From: Anniella stebbinsi
Taxonomy: Eukaryota; Chordata; Lepidosauria; Squamata; Anniellidae
DNA length: 64,000 nt
Direction: 5' to 3'
NCBI GenBank assembly: GCA_029215795.1
Contig: JARDYH010000002.1
Span: 271,878,310-271,942,309 of the forward strand
Both the position numbers and the translations under genes were made by a program. This document shows, in pieces, positions 44,093 to 55,188 of the stretch (positions within the stretch are counted from its first letter, which is position 1; every line of letters begins with the position of its first letter). The notes under the pieces are model-generated. The model was not told the DNA's origin. It searched no databases and worked only from the letters and a program-made list of their open reading frames with translations.

Positions 44093-45697
44093 GGTTGCGA
44101 TGCTGGAAGACAGGATGGGCAGTTGCCGAGCGCTCATGGGGGGCTCACGAGCACTCAGGTGTGGGTCCACCCTCGCACTGAGCACATCCAACTGGGTCTG
44201 TGAGGGCCGGATTCAGGGGGGAGGGTCTGCTGCCCTCTCAGACCCAGTCAGATGCTCATGGAAAGCCTAGCTCTGAAAAGCAGGACAGGAAGGCAATTGC
44301 TCCCTTATTCAAAACCTTCATTTTAAACATTTCCTTGAGCATTAAGGATTGAGAATTCCTCCAGTCTTATCTTCTGGGACTCTTGCCCACCCGGCTGATG
44401 AGAGAGCCATCCCACAGTCTTGTGTGAACTATTGTATTGCCTTTCTGACATGTTAGCTCTTTACATACTTTAAATTTCACCTAGGCAGGGGTAGGATGAA
44501 GCAGCAACATCTCCAGCTTTCATAAGCCGGGAGACCTGTAACCCTGCTGTTTATACCTGGCGGAGAGATTAATTATTGAGCAAGTCCAGAGGAGCCCCCG
44601 AGAATAGTTTGTTTTATGGCAACAAAAAGAAATAACATACGATATGATTTCCTTCTTCTTCTTCTTCTTCTTCTTCTTCTTCTTCTTCTTCTTCTTTTTG
44701 GATGCTTAGTTTGTCTTTAGGTTCTGGAGGTGAATCATAGAACAGGAGGGAAGGTGACACAAATGATTTGAACTGTAAATGTACCCTTATGGTTGGAAAG
44801 TGGGATTTGCAAAGCGCTTTGAGGAGCAAGATGAGCAATCTGTTGGCTGGCTCAGCATTTCCTTTGGGTGAAGAATGATTCTTCTTGTAGTTTTAGTTGC
44901 ATTTGACATTTAGTGCCTTGGTTCCCCCCCCCCCCCCCCCGGTGGATGATAAAGAAGTGGGTAATTTGTCTACAAAATAAACGCCAAAACTGCAAAGTAG
45001 GGGGATTCTTATTCATAAATAATTTAGACTAGCCTATTATTCCTTCTGCTTGGTTTTTTGTTTCGTTTCGTTTTAAAGAAAAACACCCAGGCTCAAACCA
45101 AGCCCCCTTCTTACCTGCAACAAAGCTACTTATGTATTGCTTCTCTACAGCCATTTATTGCAGATCAACCCGCTGTAACTGTTGGCAAACATGACCCCCC
45201 CTTCCCCACCACAAAGTTTAGAAAGTTGATCTAGACCGTCTATCCTACAACTATAGTGCAGATGGACGGTTACCAATGGCTACAAGTGGGATGGCCAGGG
45301 GGGCTGCTTATACGCGCCAGAAGCCCCATGGTGGGTGAACGTTGGCGCTGTGTCGGTAATACGATGCAGCAGCCACCATGGGGCTTTCTTGCGAAGCTCC
45401 ACATTTAAAAAGTCAGGGACTTACTCAGTTTTTTAGGCTGGAGCGAGGCAAACTTTGTTCTTCTGCTGTCTAACCTCACTCCAGCATCGATGCAGAGGCA
45501 TTCCAGGTCGGAAGGCAGGCCCTGATTGGCTGCCGGAAGCCCAGGCAGAAGGCAGGGCCAGGCTGGTGAGCCACATGGCTGTCGGAAAGCCTGCATCCTC
45601 CCTCTGCATTGGGATTAGCCGTCACCCCCCGCAGAGAAACTGTGGGGTTTTGCTTAAGGTGGCTGAAACCCAGAGCCATATAGATAACTCCCATGTG
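44093..45697. other. unassigned sequence with (CTT)n and poly-C
   Basis: (CTT)n at 44650-44697, poly-C at 44924-44940. 45290-45610 has composition-driven frames only. Confidence 0.4.
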
Positions 45698-45871
45698 TAG
45701 GTGACCATATGAAAAGGAGGACAGGGGTCCTGTATCTTTAACAGTTGTAGAGAAAAGGGAATTTCAGCCGGTGTCATTTGTATGCATGCAGCACCTGGTG
45801 AGATTCTCTCTTCATGACAACAGTTAAAGCTGCAGGAGTCTGGCCCTCTTTTATAGAGCCTGGTCACTCTA
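45698..45871 (+). mobile_element. MITE-1 monomer
   Basis: 174 bp from TAGGTGACCATATG to CTGGTCACTCTA: a single arm with a terminus at each end and no second arm. It is the plausible building block from which the dimeric foldback copies arose. GCATGCAGCACC subtype. Confidence 0.8.
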
Positions 45872-45915
45872 TTATAACTCCTGCATCTCCAGGCAGTTGA
45901 TTCTACAGCACTTCC

Positions 45916-46388
45916 TGTTAGGGAAAATTCTATGTCTAAGTTGATCGGACAAAAGTTTTAGTGTCCACAAGGACAGAACAGCCAGCTGAATACAATTAGC
46001 AGGGAAAGAGTTTTTTTCTAGTCTGAAATTGTAAAGGTCAATCTGATAATAGTAATGTGTTTGCTAGGATAAGGTAATTGATCTGTGCTGAGCTAAGGTC
46101 CAGAAATGTATAAAGACAGCTTTAATTTTAATGGCTGGTGTGGGGAGTCAGGCTGGAGTATTTTGGACGGAGACTGTGTATGAGAGAATTGGACGGAGGA
46201 CTGTATATATGTGGAGCCTGTGTATATAGCTGGAGGAACTAGTTGTGCCTTGTACATATGCTATATTGGAACACAAGCAAACGACTTGTATTATACACAA
46301 CTTACTGTGTGTATTTCTCCAACTTCTGGATTTTACTGGACTTATTGCTTACACAAGCGCAGGCAGCGTTTGTTTTGCTTCCCCAACA
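45916..46388 (+). mobile_element. 473-bp solo LTR
   Basis: Starts TGTTAGGGAAAATTC and ends GCTTCCCCAACA, flanked by a 5-bp duplication CTTCC (45911-45915, 46389-46393). TATAAAG at 46109-46115 could be the promoter TATA box. No AATAAA was seen, so orientation rests on the TATA box. No internal retroviral genes are in the window. Confidence 0.7.
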
Positions 46389-46393
46389 CTTCC

Positions 46394-46608
46394 ATGATCA
46401 GAACGTCTCCAGCTTCTCTCAGCCCTCAGCTGCCTCTAGCCCTCTTTATGGGTTTTGGGAAGGTTTTGTATACATAACTTCCCCTGGTCTATGTGCAGCC
46501 TTGTGCAACACCTTAACTGATGGTACCTGTGGTCTCAATCGTGTGATGGTCACCTCTTCCCAGCAGCTAGCTTGACATATCCGCGTCTTAATTGATCACA
46601 AGTGTGGT
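46394..46608. other. short unassigned spacer
   Basis: Nothing recognised between the solo LTR and the hAT element. Confidence 0.4.
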
Positions 46609-46859
46609 GCGACAATTAGGGATGTGCACTGGATCGGACCCGATCCACGATCCGAGTCCGGTCCAGTGGGAAATCGGATAAATTATCCGATTTCCGATCC
46701 CGCAGCTGGATCGGCCGATCCAATCCGAACCGGTCCGAAAAAGCTCCGAACCGGTTCGGCGGATCGGCGGATTGGCGGGCGCCCACTGGCGCCCACCGCC
46801 GCTTCCATTGGCGGGCGCCAGCGGGCGCCCGCCGATGAAAGTGGACAGCGGGGGGGGGA

Positions 46860-48290
46860 GGAGGGGGGCACTTACCTTCTCGGCCCGGTGGCTCCCGTCC
46901 GGCGCCGGCGCCTACTACTACTAGCAGGCTCCGCGGCCTGCTCTAGGGTGGCGCGCCGGGTGATGTCATCACCCGGCGCGCTACTCTAGAGCAGGCCGCG
47001 GAGCCTGCTGGTAGTAGTAGGCGCCGGCGCCGGCCGGGAGCCACCGGGCCGGGAAGGTAAGGAGGGGGTGCGTGGAGGGGAGGAGGGGGCGCGCGGAGGG
47101 GGGAGGGGGGCCCTTACCTGCCCGGCCTGGCGGCTCCCGTCCGGCGCCGGCGCCTACTACTCCCAACAGGCTCCGCGGCCTGCTCTAGGGTGGCGCGCCA
47201 GGTGATGTCATCACCCGGCGCGCTACTCTAGAGCAGGCCGCGGAGCCTGCTGGAAGTAGTAGGCGCCGGCGCCGGACGGGAGCCGCCGGGCCGGGAAGGT
47301 AAGGAGGGGGTGCGTGGAGGGGAGGAGGGGGCGCGCGGAGGGGGGAGGGGGGAGGGGGGCCCTTACCTGCCCGGCCCGGCGGCTCCCGTCCGGCGCCGGC
47401 GCCTACTACTCCCAGCAGGCTCCGCGGCCTGCTCTAGGGTGGCGCGCCGGGTGATGTCATCACCCGGCGTGCTACTCTAGAGCAGGCCGCGGAGCCTGCT
47501 GGAAGTAGTAGGCGCCGGCGCCGGACGGGAGCCGCCGGGCCGGGAAGGTAAGGAGGGGGTGCGTGGAGGGGAGGAGGGGGCGCGCGGAGGGGGGAGGGGG
47601 GAGGGGGGCCCTTACCTGCCCGGCCCGGCGGCTCCCGTCCGGCGCCGGCGCCTACTACTCCCAGCAGGCTCCGCGGCCTGCTCTAGGGTGGCGCGCCGGG
47701 TGATGTCATCACCCGGCGCGCTACTCTAGAGCAGGCCGCGGAGCCTGCTGGAAGTAGTAGGCGCCGGCGCCGGACGGGAGCCGCCGGGCCGGGAAGGTAA
47801 GGAGGGGGTGCGTGGAGGGGAGGAGGGGGCGCGCGGAGGGGGGAGGGGGGAGGGGGGCCCTTACCTGCCCGGCCCGGCGGCTCCCGTCCGGCGCCGGCGC
47901 CTACTACTCCCAGCAGGCTCCGCGGCCTGCTCTAGGGTGGCGCGCCGGGTGATGTCATCACCCGGCGCGCTACTCTAGAGCAGGCCGCGGAGCCTGCTGG
48001 AAGTAGTAGGCGCCGGCGCCGGACGGGAGCCGCCGGGCCGGGAAGGTAAGGAGGGGGTGCGTGGAGGGGAGGAGGGGGCACGCGGAGGGGTGAGGGGGGA
48101 GGGGGGCCCTTACCTGCCCGGCCCGGCGGCTCCCGTCCGGCGCCGGCGCCTACTACTACCAGCAGGCTCCGCGGCCTGCTCCAGGGTGGCGCGCCGGGTG
48201 ATGTCATCACCCGGCGCGCTACTCTAGAGTAGGCCGCGGAGCCCGCTGGTAGTAGCCGCCGGCGCCGGACGGGCCGAGAAGGTAAGCAGT
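46860..48290. repeat. six tandem 190-bp GC palindromes
   Basis: Central T of GGGTGATGTCATCACCC at 46966, 47208, 47457, 47706, 47955 and 48204. Spacing is 242 then four times 249 bp. Units 3 to 5 look nearly identical, with a GGGGGGAGG insertion in the linker that is absent from copy A, which indicates recent local amplification. Confidence 0.92.
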
Positions 48291-48498
48291 GGCGGGGAAG
48301 GGGGCTTACCCCCCCCCCCGGAGCCGTCCGCTTCTATCCGCTGGCGCCCGCGGGCGCCAGCGGATGGAAGCGGGCGGCCCCAGGGGGGGTAGGGAGCGCG
48401 GGGGAGGGGGTTTACCTGCCAGGGCCATCCACAGCGGACGGCCCCGGGGGGGGGAGGGAGTTAGGCCCCCCCTTACCCACCCGCCGCCATTTTTTCCT

Positions 48499-48528
48499 CA
48501 TAGACTTGCATTGCAATGCAAGTCTATG
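48499..48528. repeat. perfect 30-bp palindrome
   Basis: Same palindrome as 42909-42938, in copy B. Confidence 0.95.
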
Positions 48529-48817
48529 GGGAAAAAAATGGCGGCCGATCCAAAAATGTACGATTTTTGGGTCGGGATCGGACTCGATCCGGTCCAGGGG
48601 GCCTCCGATTTTGTCCAAACCGGTCCGGGACAAAATTGGAGGTCCCGATCCGGGTCCCGATCCGATCCGGGGGGTCCGTGCACACCCCTAGCGACAATCG
48701 TATCTCGCTAAGAGCGAATGGATAACTGCCAAGCTGATGCAATAGGAGACCTTCCTGTATTGCAAGGCCATCCCATCCCAAGTAGAGATAGAGCCTTGAG
48801 ACACAGATTATTCAGCA

Positions 48818-49317
48818 TATTGAAGGCTTTTAACCCTTGTGAGACCTGATTCTGAAATCCAGAGAGCAAAGAGGCACTAGAGGCACAGAAGAAGCAGTTA
48901 TATTATTTTAGGGTGACCAGGTAAAATCCAGGTCAGGGCTCATGTAACTTTAACAGTTGTAGAGAAAGGGGATTTCAGCCAGTGTCATTTGTATGCAATT
49001 AGTTCCTGGTGATATTCCCTCTTCATCACAACAGTTAAAGTTGCAGGGGCCCTGCCTTCTTTTGCATATGGTCACTCTAGTATAGTGCCTGCACCTTTAA
49101 CTGTTGTGATGAAGAGGGAATTTCACCAGGAACGAATTGCATACAAATGACACTGGCTGAAATTCCCTTTTCTCTACAACTGTTAAAGTTACATGAGCCC
49201 TGACCTGGATTTTATCTGGTCACCCTATATTATTTGGCTTCTTTCAGATGGGATGGCACACCCCTTAAAGGACCAGATCCACAGTTTGGAGGTGGTATTA
49301 GATCTGGCCATAGAGAT
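48818..49317. repeat. 500-bp segment duplicated at 63224-63723
   Basis: Reads identically, with no indel that I can see, to 63224-63723. It contains the MITE at 48909-49227 plus unrelated flanks, so the duplication is not itself a transposition event. Confidence 0.9.
48909..49227 (+). mobile_element. hAT-like foldback MITE-1, full length
   Basis: 319 bp, termini TAGGGTGACCAGGTAAAATC and GATTTTATCTGGTCACCCTA, perfect 8-bp duplication TATTATTT (48901-48908, 49228-49235). The terminal AAATCCAGGTCAGGG is a distinct end variant compared with 14227. Confidence 0.92.
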
Positions 49318-49571
49318 GGTTGCTCAGGTTTTCTTGACTATAAAAAATGCCACCTGGTATATTAGTAGTGGCCTTTCTTGGAAGAAAGCATATAGATACT
49401 AGGGATGGGAAAGCAGTATGGAAGGGAATTGATATAGCTGGCTGTGGAAGGAATCAGACTATGGTATAGACCAGCTTTCTCCCACCTGATGCCCTCCAAA
49501 TATTGTGGACTTCCAGCTCCCATCTGTTCCAGCACGCATGGCCAATGGTGAGGAATTCTGGGTGATGTAGT

Positions 49572-49705
49572 CATAAGAACATAAGAAGAACATGCTGGAT
49601 CAGACCAAGGGCCCACCTAGTCCAGCATTCGGTTCATACAGTGGCCAGCCAGCTGTTGACCGGGAACCCACAAACAGGACAGGAGTGCCACAGCACCAAA
49701 CATCT
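49572..49705 (-). mobile_element. CR1 LINE 3' end
   Basis: CATAAGAACATAAGAAGAAC then TGCTGGATCAGACCAAGGG and GTTGACCGGGAACCCACA, the reverse of the CR1 3' UTR. Confidence 0.85.
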
Positions 49706-49767
49706 GGGGAGGGGGCAATAGGTTGGGGGAGACTGGCATAGGTTCAGGCATACACTCCTGTCTAGAT

Positions 49768-50078
49768 TAGGCTGACCATATGAAAAGGAGGACAGGTCTC
49801 ATGTAACTTTAACAGTTGTACAGAAAAGGGAATTTCAGCCAGTGTCATTTGTATGCAATTAGTTCCTGGTGAAATTCCCTCTTCATCACAACAGTTAAAG
49901 TTGCAGGGGCCCTGCCTTGTTTTGTATATGGTCACTCCAGTATAGTGCCTGCAACTTTAACTGTTGTGATGAAGAGGGAATTTCACCAGGAACACAAATG
50001 ACACTGGCTGAAATTCCCTTTTCTCCATGACTGTTAAAGTTACATGAGCCCTGTCTACCTTTTCATATGGTCAGTCTA
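49768..50078 (+). mobile_element. hAT-like foldback MITE-1, full length
   Basis: 311 bp with termini TAGGCTGACCATATG and CATATGGTCAGTCTA, perfect 8-bp duplication GTCTAGAT (49760-49767, 50079-50086). A small deletion (AATTGCATAC region) is in the right arm. Confidence 0.92.
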
Positions 50079-50086
50079 GTCTAGAT

Positions 50087-50993
50087 GTGCCACAAGTTCT
50101 TGTTTCTTGTAGCACCTGTGCCACCCATGCCTTAATACATTTAAGTTTCCAGCAGGAAATACTCCTATCACAACAGTTGAAGTGAAAAACGCAAAGTGAA
50201 ATAGAATCTTAGCAAACATGTCATTTTTGGATTGTCAGGGTTTTTATTACACAAAGGCTATCTCCCCCTATTAAACTTACAAATGGGAAAGACTTGCAGA
50301 TCTTGACAGTTTAAGGATAAAACCTTGTTTTCCCTGCTTATAATTCAACAGAATATAGGGCATTATAAAAAATGGTCCCCCCCCTTTCCCCTCGAGGCTT
50401 GCTATGTGTTGGTCTCATGTAAATCAGGAAGGAACTCAGTAACTGATACTTAATTAGCTGTTTCCAAGATGGTGATGTATGAAAACCCATGGAACTCAAT
50501 TCACAGTTTGAGCTCAGTTGCAGCCAGTCTAGCTTTCTGAGAGAATGAAGCAGTAAGAGTGAAGATGTAATAACATTTCCTCTTGCTAAAAAGAAGCAGA
50601 TGGGGCTCTCAGACAACCTCAAAGCTTGGCCAATCTGTTGTATAAGCACTTGTCATTTTTATGTAGTTGCTGAAGTAGAATTACCCTTTAAGCAGGTATA
50701 ATAGCTGACACAGTCTGCCTTTTTGATGGCACTACTTGCTGATAAACTGTTTTGTATTTGCCTGATCCTGCATTCCATACTCAGGTGGGACTCCCGTTCT
50801 TTCTCCTCTGTGCAATGTCTGGATGGAGATATGAGCTGTATTGAAAAGACAATGCTGACGCTAACTGCACCTCTGGTGTGCATTTCTTGATTGGCTCCTG
50901 AGCTTGCTACTTGGTTTTGTGCAATGTATGATCTCCTAAGGCAGATGAAGCGGATTTATAGGTATTGAAGTATGGGTGGTTTTGGCTGGCTGG
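50087..50993. other. unassigned sequence
   Basis: Nothing recognised; unique-looking. Confidence 0.35.
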
Positions 50994-51112
50994 CTAGGAA
51001 CTTGTGTCCCTCCAGATGTTTTCACCTACAACTCTAATTATTCCTTGCCATTGGCTCTGCTGGCTAGAACTGATGGGAGTTGTAGGCCCAAAACATCTGG
51101 AGGAACACAAGT
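50994..51112. repeat. palindromic ACTCCCATCA-type repeat
   Basis: ACTTGTGTCCCTCCAGATGT pairs with CATCTGGAGGAACACAAGT; GATGGGAGTTGTAGG lies on the right arm. Confidence 0.7.
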
Positions 51113-51361
51113 CACCCACTTTTGGGCCAAGGGAAGTCACGATAGATTGATGGCCTAGGTTCCACTTCTCTTCCCTTCTCCATCTTGCCACTTCTTCCTT
51201 TCTTTACAGACACCTTCTTGTGATCTGCCTTGTAGACAGCAGGCCATACTTCCTGCACAGCCACAGTATTCCAAGAGGTGGACTTCCTGGTGGCATTTTG
51301 GATCACATACTTAGTGAGGCTGCATCATCTCTGGTTCCTTGCTACCGGTGGCTAGCCAGCT

Positions 51362-51490
51362 CTAGAGTGGCCAAGTGTCCTACTTTACAGAGGACAGTTC
51401 CCAATTTGAAGGTCTGTCTGGCCCAAGTCTGGCTTAAAGATAAGGAACCATAAGAAGATAGAGCAGAAGGGGCCTTGAAGTTGCCCATCA
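51362..51490 (+). repeat. dispersed repeat (AGTGGCCAAGTGTCC type)
   Basis: Inverse relative of 52876-53095: GTCCTACTTTACAGAGGACA and CCCAAGTCTGGC blocks. Probably a DNA-transposon relic. Confidence 0.45.
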
Positions 51491-51600
51491 ACAGTCAGCA
51501 CACAACAGCAGGCACACTGGTCATAGTCTTCCACAGTATGATGAGATGTGCTGTATTTCTATTTAAAGTATAACAATTCTAAATTTGTATCTAAACATAC

Positions 51601-51640
51601 AACCGCCCAGAGATCTTCGGCTATGGGGCGGTATATAAGT

Positions 51641-51686
<46 letters not shown>
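51601..51686 (+). mobile_element. L2 3' tip plus (AAT)n
   Basis: ACCGCCCAGAGATCTTCGGC then GGGGCGGTATATAAGTG and about fifteen AAT units. Confidence 0.85.
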
Positions 51687-51687
<1 letters not shown>

Positions 51688-52452
51688 CATATGCAAATTA
51701 GTACATGCAAGTTTAATGCAAATTTGTGTATCTTTGGAGGGAGTGTGCATGTGGCCACCCTACAGTTTTCTGTTGGCTCATGTCCCATTTAGCATCCACT
51801 TTGGTTTTCATCTGTTTTGTGAAGTGAGGAATGGAGCATTGCTAACTTATACCAGTGGAACCACAGGTGCCCTCTATAGAAAGACCCGCCATGCAACAGC
51901 TTCCAGTTTAAATAAGTACTAAATATATGCACCCTGCCAGGTATCTGGATTTAACTACAGTTGTCACTGAGACCTGTTTGTAGTTTCCTTTCGTTGTGGC
52001 GTTAAGGGTGGATTTTATAGGTTCTCTGTAGCACATTAGCAGAAAGGCAATTCATTGATATTAAACATAAAAAAAACATATTCAGATACATAGTTCTGTC
52101 AGAGTCCGGACTGAATTCGGTTAGCTGCCTTTGAGACATTGATGGTACAGTCAAGCTCCTCTGTCCAACAAGCCTCAGGACCTCCTCGCCACTCTTAATA
52201 CTTCCTGTCTGAAGGTTAGCAATCTCTAGGGGTGGTAAACCTGTCTTTGGGGTCCAATGCTTCAAATTCTCCCATAAAAAAGGTAATCTTTCTGCAAGCA
52301 GGAAACTACATGTCAAGGAGAATGGTTGTAGCCTAGCTGCATATCCCTGACATACTAGTTGTCTTTGTGCATGGATTGGTTTGTTATTGTTTATTTTGTA
52401 TGGTGGAGCATTCAGGTAGGTGAGCCTCCACTACCAACCAGGCTGAAGTGAG
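51687..52452. other. unassigned sequence
   Basis: Nothing recognised. Confidence 0.35.
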
Positions 52453-52460
52453 GTGGCTAC

Positions 52461-52780
52461 TAGGCTGACCATATGAAAAGGAGGACAGGGCTCATGTAAC
52501 TTTAACAGTTGTAGAGAAAGGGGAATTTCAGCCCGTGTCATTTGTATGCAATTCGTACCTGGTGAAATTCCCTCTTCATTACAACAGTTAAAGCTGCAGG
52601 GGCCCTGCCTTCTTTTGTATCTGGCCACTCTAGTATAGTGCCTGCAACTTTAATTGTTGTGATGAAGAGGGGAGTTCACCAGGTACTAACTGCAGACAAA
52701 TTACGCCGGCTGAAATTCCCTTTTCTCTACAACTGTTAAAGTTACATGAGCCCTGTCCTCCTTTTCATATGGTCAGCCTA
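52461..52780 (+). mobile_element. hAT-like foldback MITE-1, full length
   Basis: 320 bp, termini TAGGCTGACCATATG / CATATGGTCAGCCTA, perfect 8-bp duplication GTGGCTAC (52453-52460, 52781-52788). Confidence 0.92.
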
Positions 52781-52875
52781 GTGGCTACTTATAATAAAAG
52801 AGGACTAAAATTGGCATCTACTAATGTATACGTGTAGGTGCAAATTTAGAAATAATTATTAGAATTTAAGTTCAT

Positions 52876-53095
52876 CTCACTATAGTGTGGAAGACTGTGA
52901 CCAGGTGACCTGTGTATCTTGCTCATCCTACTGTCCATGTGCTAACTGTAGATGGACAATTTCAAGGCCCAGGTCTCCCTTCTGATAGTTCTATATGTTT
53001 ATACTGGACTTCATCTAAACAGCCCTTCAGGCACGGGGTGTATTCAAAATAGAGGACTGTCCTCTGTAAAAGAGGACACATGGCCATCCTAGAGT
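52876..53095 (-). repeat. dispersed repeat (GTGACCAGGTGAC type)
   Basis: Related to 12380-12545; the right end reads AGAGGACACATGGCCATCCT. Confidence 0.45.
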
Positions 53096-53427
53096 GGTCT
53101 AGCCCAGACATTGGCTTATCACATTAGTGAGTACACAGAGTTATCACTTTATTTTTCCCTCCTATGGGGAAGGATAACACTAGATTTGTGGGCAACATTA
53201 TGGTGAGGCTGGGCAGGTCTCAGGGCCCCTGCTTTTTCAGGCACTTGCTAAGGCCTATATTTCACTGGGTGGGGTGGGGGGACTCAGCTGGTACACTTCC
53301 TTGTCATGACCACGTGCTTTTTCCCACTTGGCTACCTCAGTGAGAACTTGGCCATAAACCTCAAATTCTCATGAACTGTATGTGATCTCTTTTAGTTTAG
53401 TCAGATGAGTCTTTTATAGCCACAACA

Positions 53428-53512
53428 GTGCAATTCTACATGTCTATTTGGAAATAAATATCATTGAGTTCAATGGGACCTATTTCCAGGTAAATGTGCA
53501 TAGAATTGCAAC
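53428..53512. repeat. short palindromic repeat (GCAATCCTA type)
   Basis: GTGCAATTCTACATG and CATAGAATTGCAACCC ends, TTCAATGGGACCTATTTCC centre. Confidence 0.55.
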
Positions 53513-53561
53513 CCAAATGAATTCTTTTTGAGTCCAGTCTTCAGTGGTTTGCTGCTGCTGC

Positions 53562-53606
53562 TGATAATAATAATAATAATGATAATAATGATAATAATAA
53601 TAATTT
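53562..53606. repeat. (AAT)n / (GATAAT)n microsatellite
   Basis: Runs of AAT with interspersed G. Confidence 0.85.
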
Positions 53607-53718
53607 TGACTTGCATTTTTTCTACCAAAAATGGCAATTTAAATGACATACAAAAATGTACTTTATTTTTTAAAATTTTTTATTTGTCTGAGGGTTTTTA
53701 CATGCCGGCCCCAAGGAC

Positions 53719-54738
53719 ATGGTAGAACCATCAGAGGCCCGCTGTAATACATTTGCTGGGCACTTCCAGAATAAAATCTCTGGCATCCATCAGGACTTAG
53801 ACTCCAGTGTTATAGCAGGTGAATCTAGTGAGGTATCCAGAGCACAGGCTTGTCTTGTTTTCTTGGATGAGTTTCAGTTGGTGCAGCTCGAGGATGTGGA
53901 CAAGGTGCTTGGACAGGTTCGTGCAACCACTTCCATATTGGATCCTTGCCCCTCTTGGCTAATAAAAGCTAGCAGGGATGGAACAACTGGCTGGGCCAGG
54001 GAAGTGATTAATGCCTCTTTGCAAGAGGGAGTGGTCCCAGGCCTCTTGAAAGAGGTGGCAGTGAGACCACTCCTAAAGAAATCTTCCCTGGACCCTGAAA
54101 ATCTTAATAACTACAGGCCAGTAGCAAATGTTCCATTCCTGGGCAAGGTCCTGGAGCGGGTGGTTGCGAGCCAGCTCCAGGCACTCTTGGATGAGACCGA
54201 TTATCTGGATCCATTTCAGTCGGGTTTCAGGCCTGGTTTTAGTACGGAAACAGCCTTGGTCGCCCTGTATGATGACCTATGTCGGGAGAGGGACAGGGGG
54301 AGTGTGACTCTGTTGATTCTCCTTGATCTCTCAGCAGCTTTCAATACCATTGATCATGGTATCCTTCTGGCACGACTGGCTGAGTTGGGAGTGGGAGGCA
54401 CTGCATTTCAGTGGTTCCTCTCCTACTTGGCAGGTCGGCTCCAGAAGGTGGTGCTTGGGGAACATTGCTCGGCCCCATGGATTCTCCAATATGGGGTTCC
54501 ACAGGGGTCAGTCTTGTCCCCCATGCTGTTCAACATCTACATGAAACCGTTGAGTGCAGTCATCCGGAGTTTTGGAGTGCGTTGTCATCAGTATGCTGAT
54601 GATACGCAGCTCTATTTCTTCTTTTCATCTTCATCAGGTGAGGCTGTGGATGTGCTGAACCAGTGCCTGGCTGCGACAATGGACTGGATGAGGGCTAATA
54701 AACTGAAACTCAATTCGGACAAGACTGAGACTCTGTAA
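53719..54738 (+). pseudogene. L2 reverse transcriptase domain
   Basis: Open frame of 339 codons with the RT blocks of the L2 clade in order: NNYRPVANVPFLGKVLERVV (about residues 130-150), FQSGFRPGFSTETALVALYD (about 174-193), the first catalytic aspartate in LLDLSAAFNTIDH (about 208-220), GVPQGSVLSPMLFNIYM (about 261-277), the catalytic YADD in HQYADDTQLYF (about 290-300), and NKLKLNSDKTETL at the end. All recognisable RT catalytic residues are present. The frame is closed by a TAA at 54736-54738 where relatives continue, and 54739-55140 follows in the same frame. The N-terminal endonuclease is missing, so this is a 5'-truncated copy of modest age. In intact elements this enzyme copies its own RNA at a nicked target. 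Confidence 0.9.
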
Positions 54739-55183
54739 GTGGGTGGTTCCGCTGACTGGATGGAGGGTCTTCAACCTGTTCTGGATGGGGTTGCACTCCC
54801 CTTGAAGGAGCGGGTTCGTAGCTTGGGGGTTCTCCTAGAACCATATCTGTCACTTGAGGCTCAGGTGGCTTCAGTGGCATGGAGTGCCTTCTACCAACTT
54901 CGGTTGGTGGCCCAGCCACGTCCCTATCTGGACAGGGATAACCTGGCTTCAGTTGTCCATGCTCTGGTAACCTCCAAGTTAGATTACTGCAATGCACTCT
55001 ACGTGGGGCTGCCTTTGAAGGTGGTTCGGAAGCTGCAGCTTGTGCAAAATGCAGCGGCCAGAGTGATAACAGGGACCAGTAGGTTCGAGCATATAAGACC
55101 TACTCTGGCCCGTTTGCATTGGCTGCCTGTATGTTTCTGAGCCCAATTCAAAGTGCTGGTTTTAACCTATAAAGCCTTACACA
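54739..55183 (+). pseudogene. L2 pol C-terminal domain, left part
   Basis: In frame with the RT domain after one stop. Contains KERVRSLGVLLEPYLSL, SKLDYCNALYVGLPLKVV, RKLQLVQNAAARVITG and RPTLARLHWLPV, characteristic of L2/CR1-group C-termini. A TGA at 55138-55140 interrupts the frame; it could be a decayed CGA. Downstream AQFKVLVLTYKALHS continues in frame until the LTR insertion. Confidence 0.85.
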
Positions 55184-55188
55184 GCTTG
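55184..55188. repeat. 5-bp target-site duplication, left
   Basis: GCTTG, repeated at 56289-56293. Confidence 0.9.

Larger units (their letters stand above)
46617..48690. mobile_element. GC-rich hAT element, copy B (6 palindromes)
   Basis: 2074 bp with the same termini as copy A, flanked by a perfect 8-bp duplication GCGACAAT (46609-46616, 48691-48698). The outer 200-300 bp are almost identical to copy A. The centre has six palindromes in place of three. No transposase frame. Confidence 0.92.

Noticed and set aside
46243..46575. 110-codon frame near the solo LTR as an env or accessory gene
   Set aside because: It straddles the LTR boundary and shows no signal or fusion-type motif; treated as chance.
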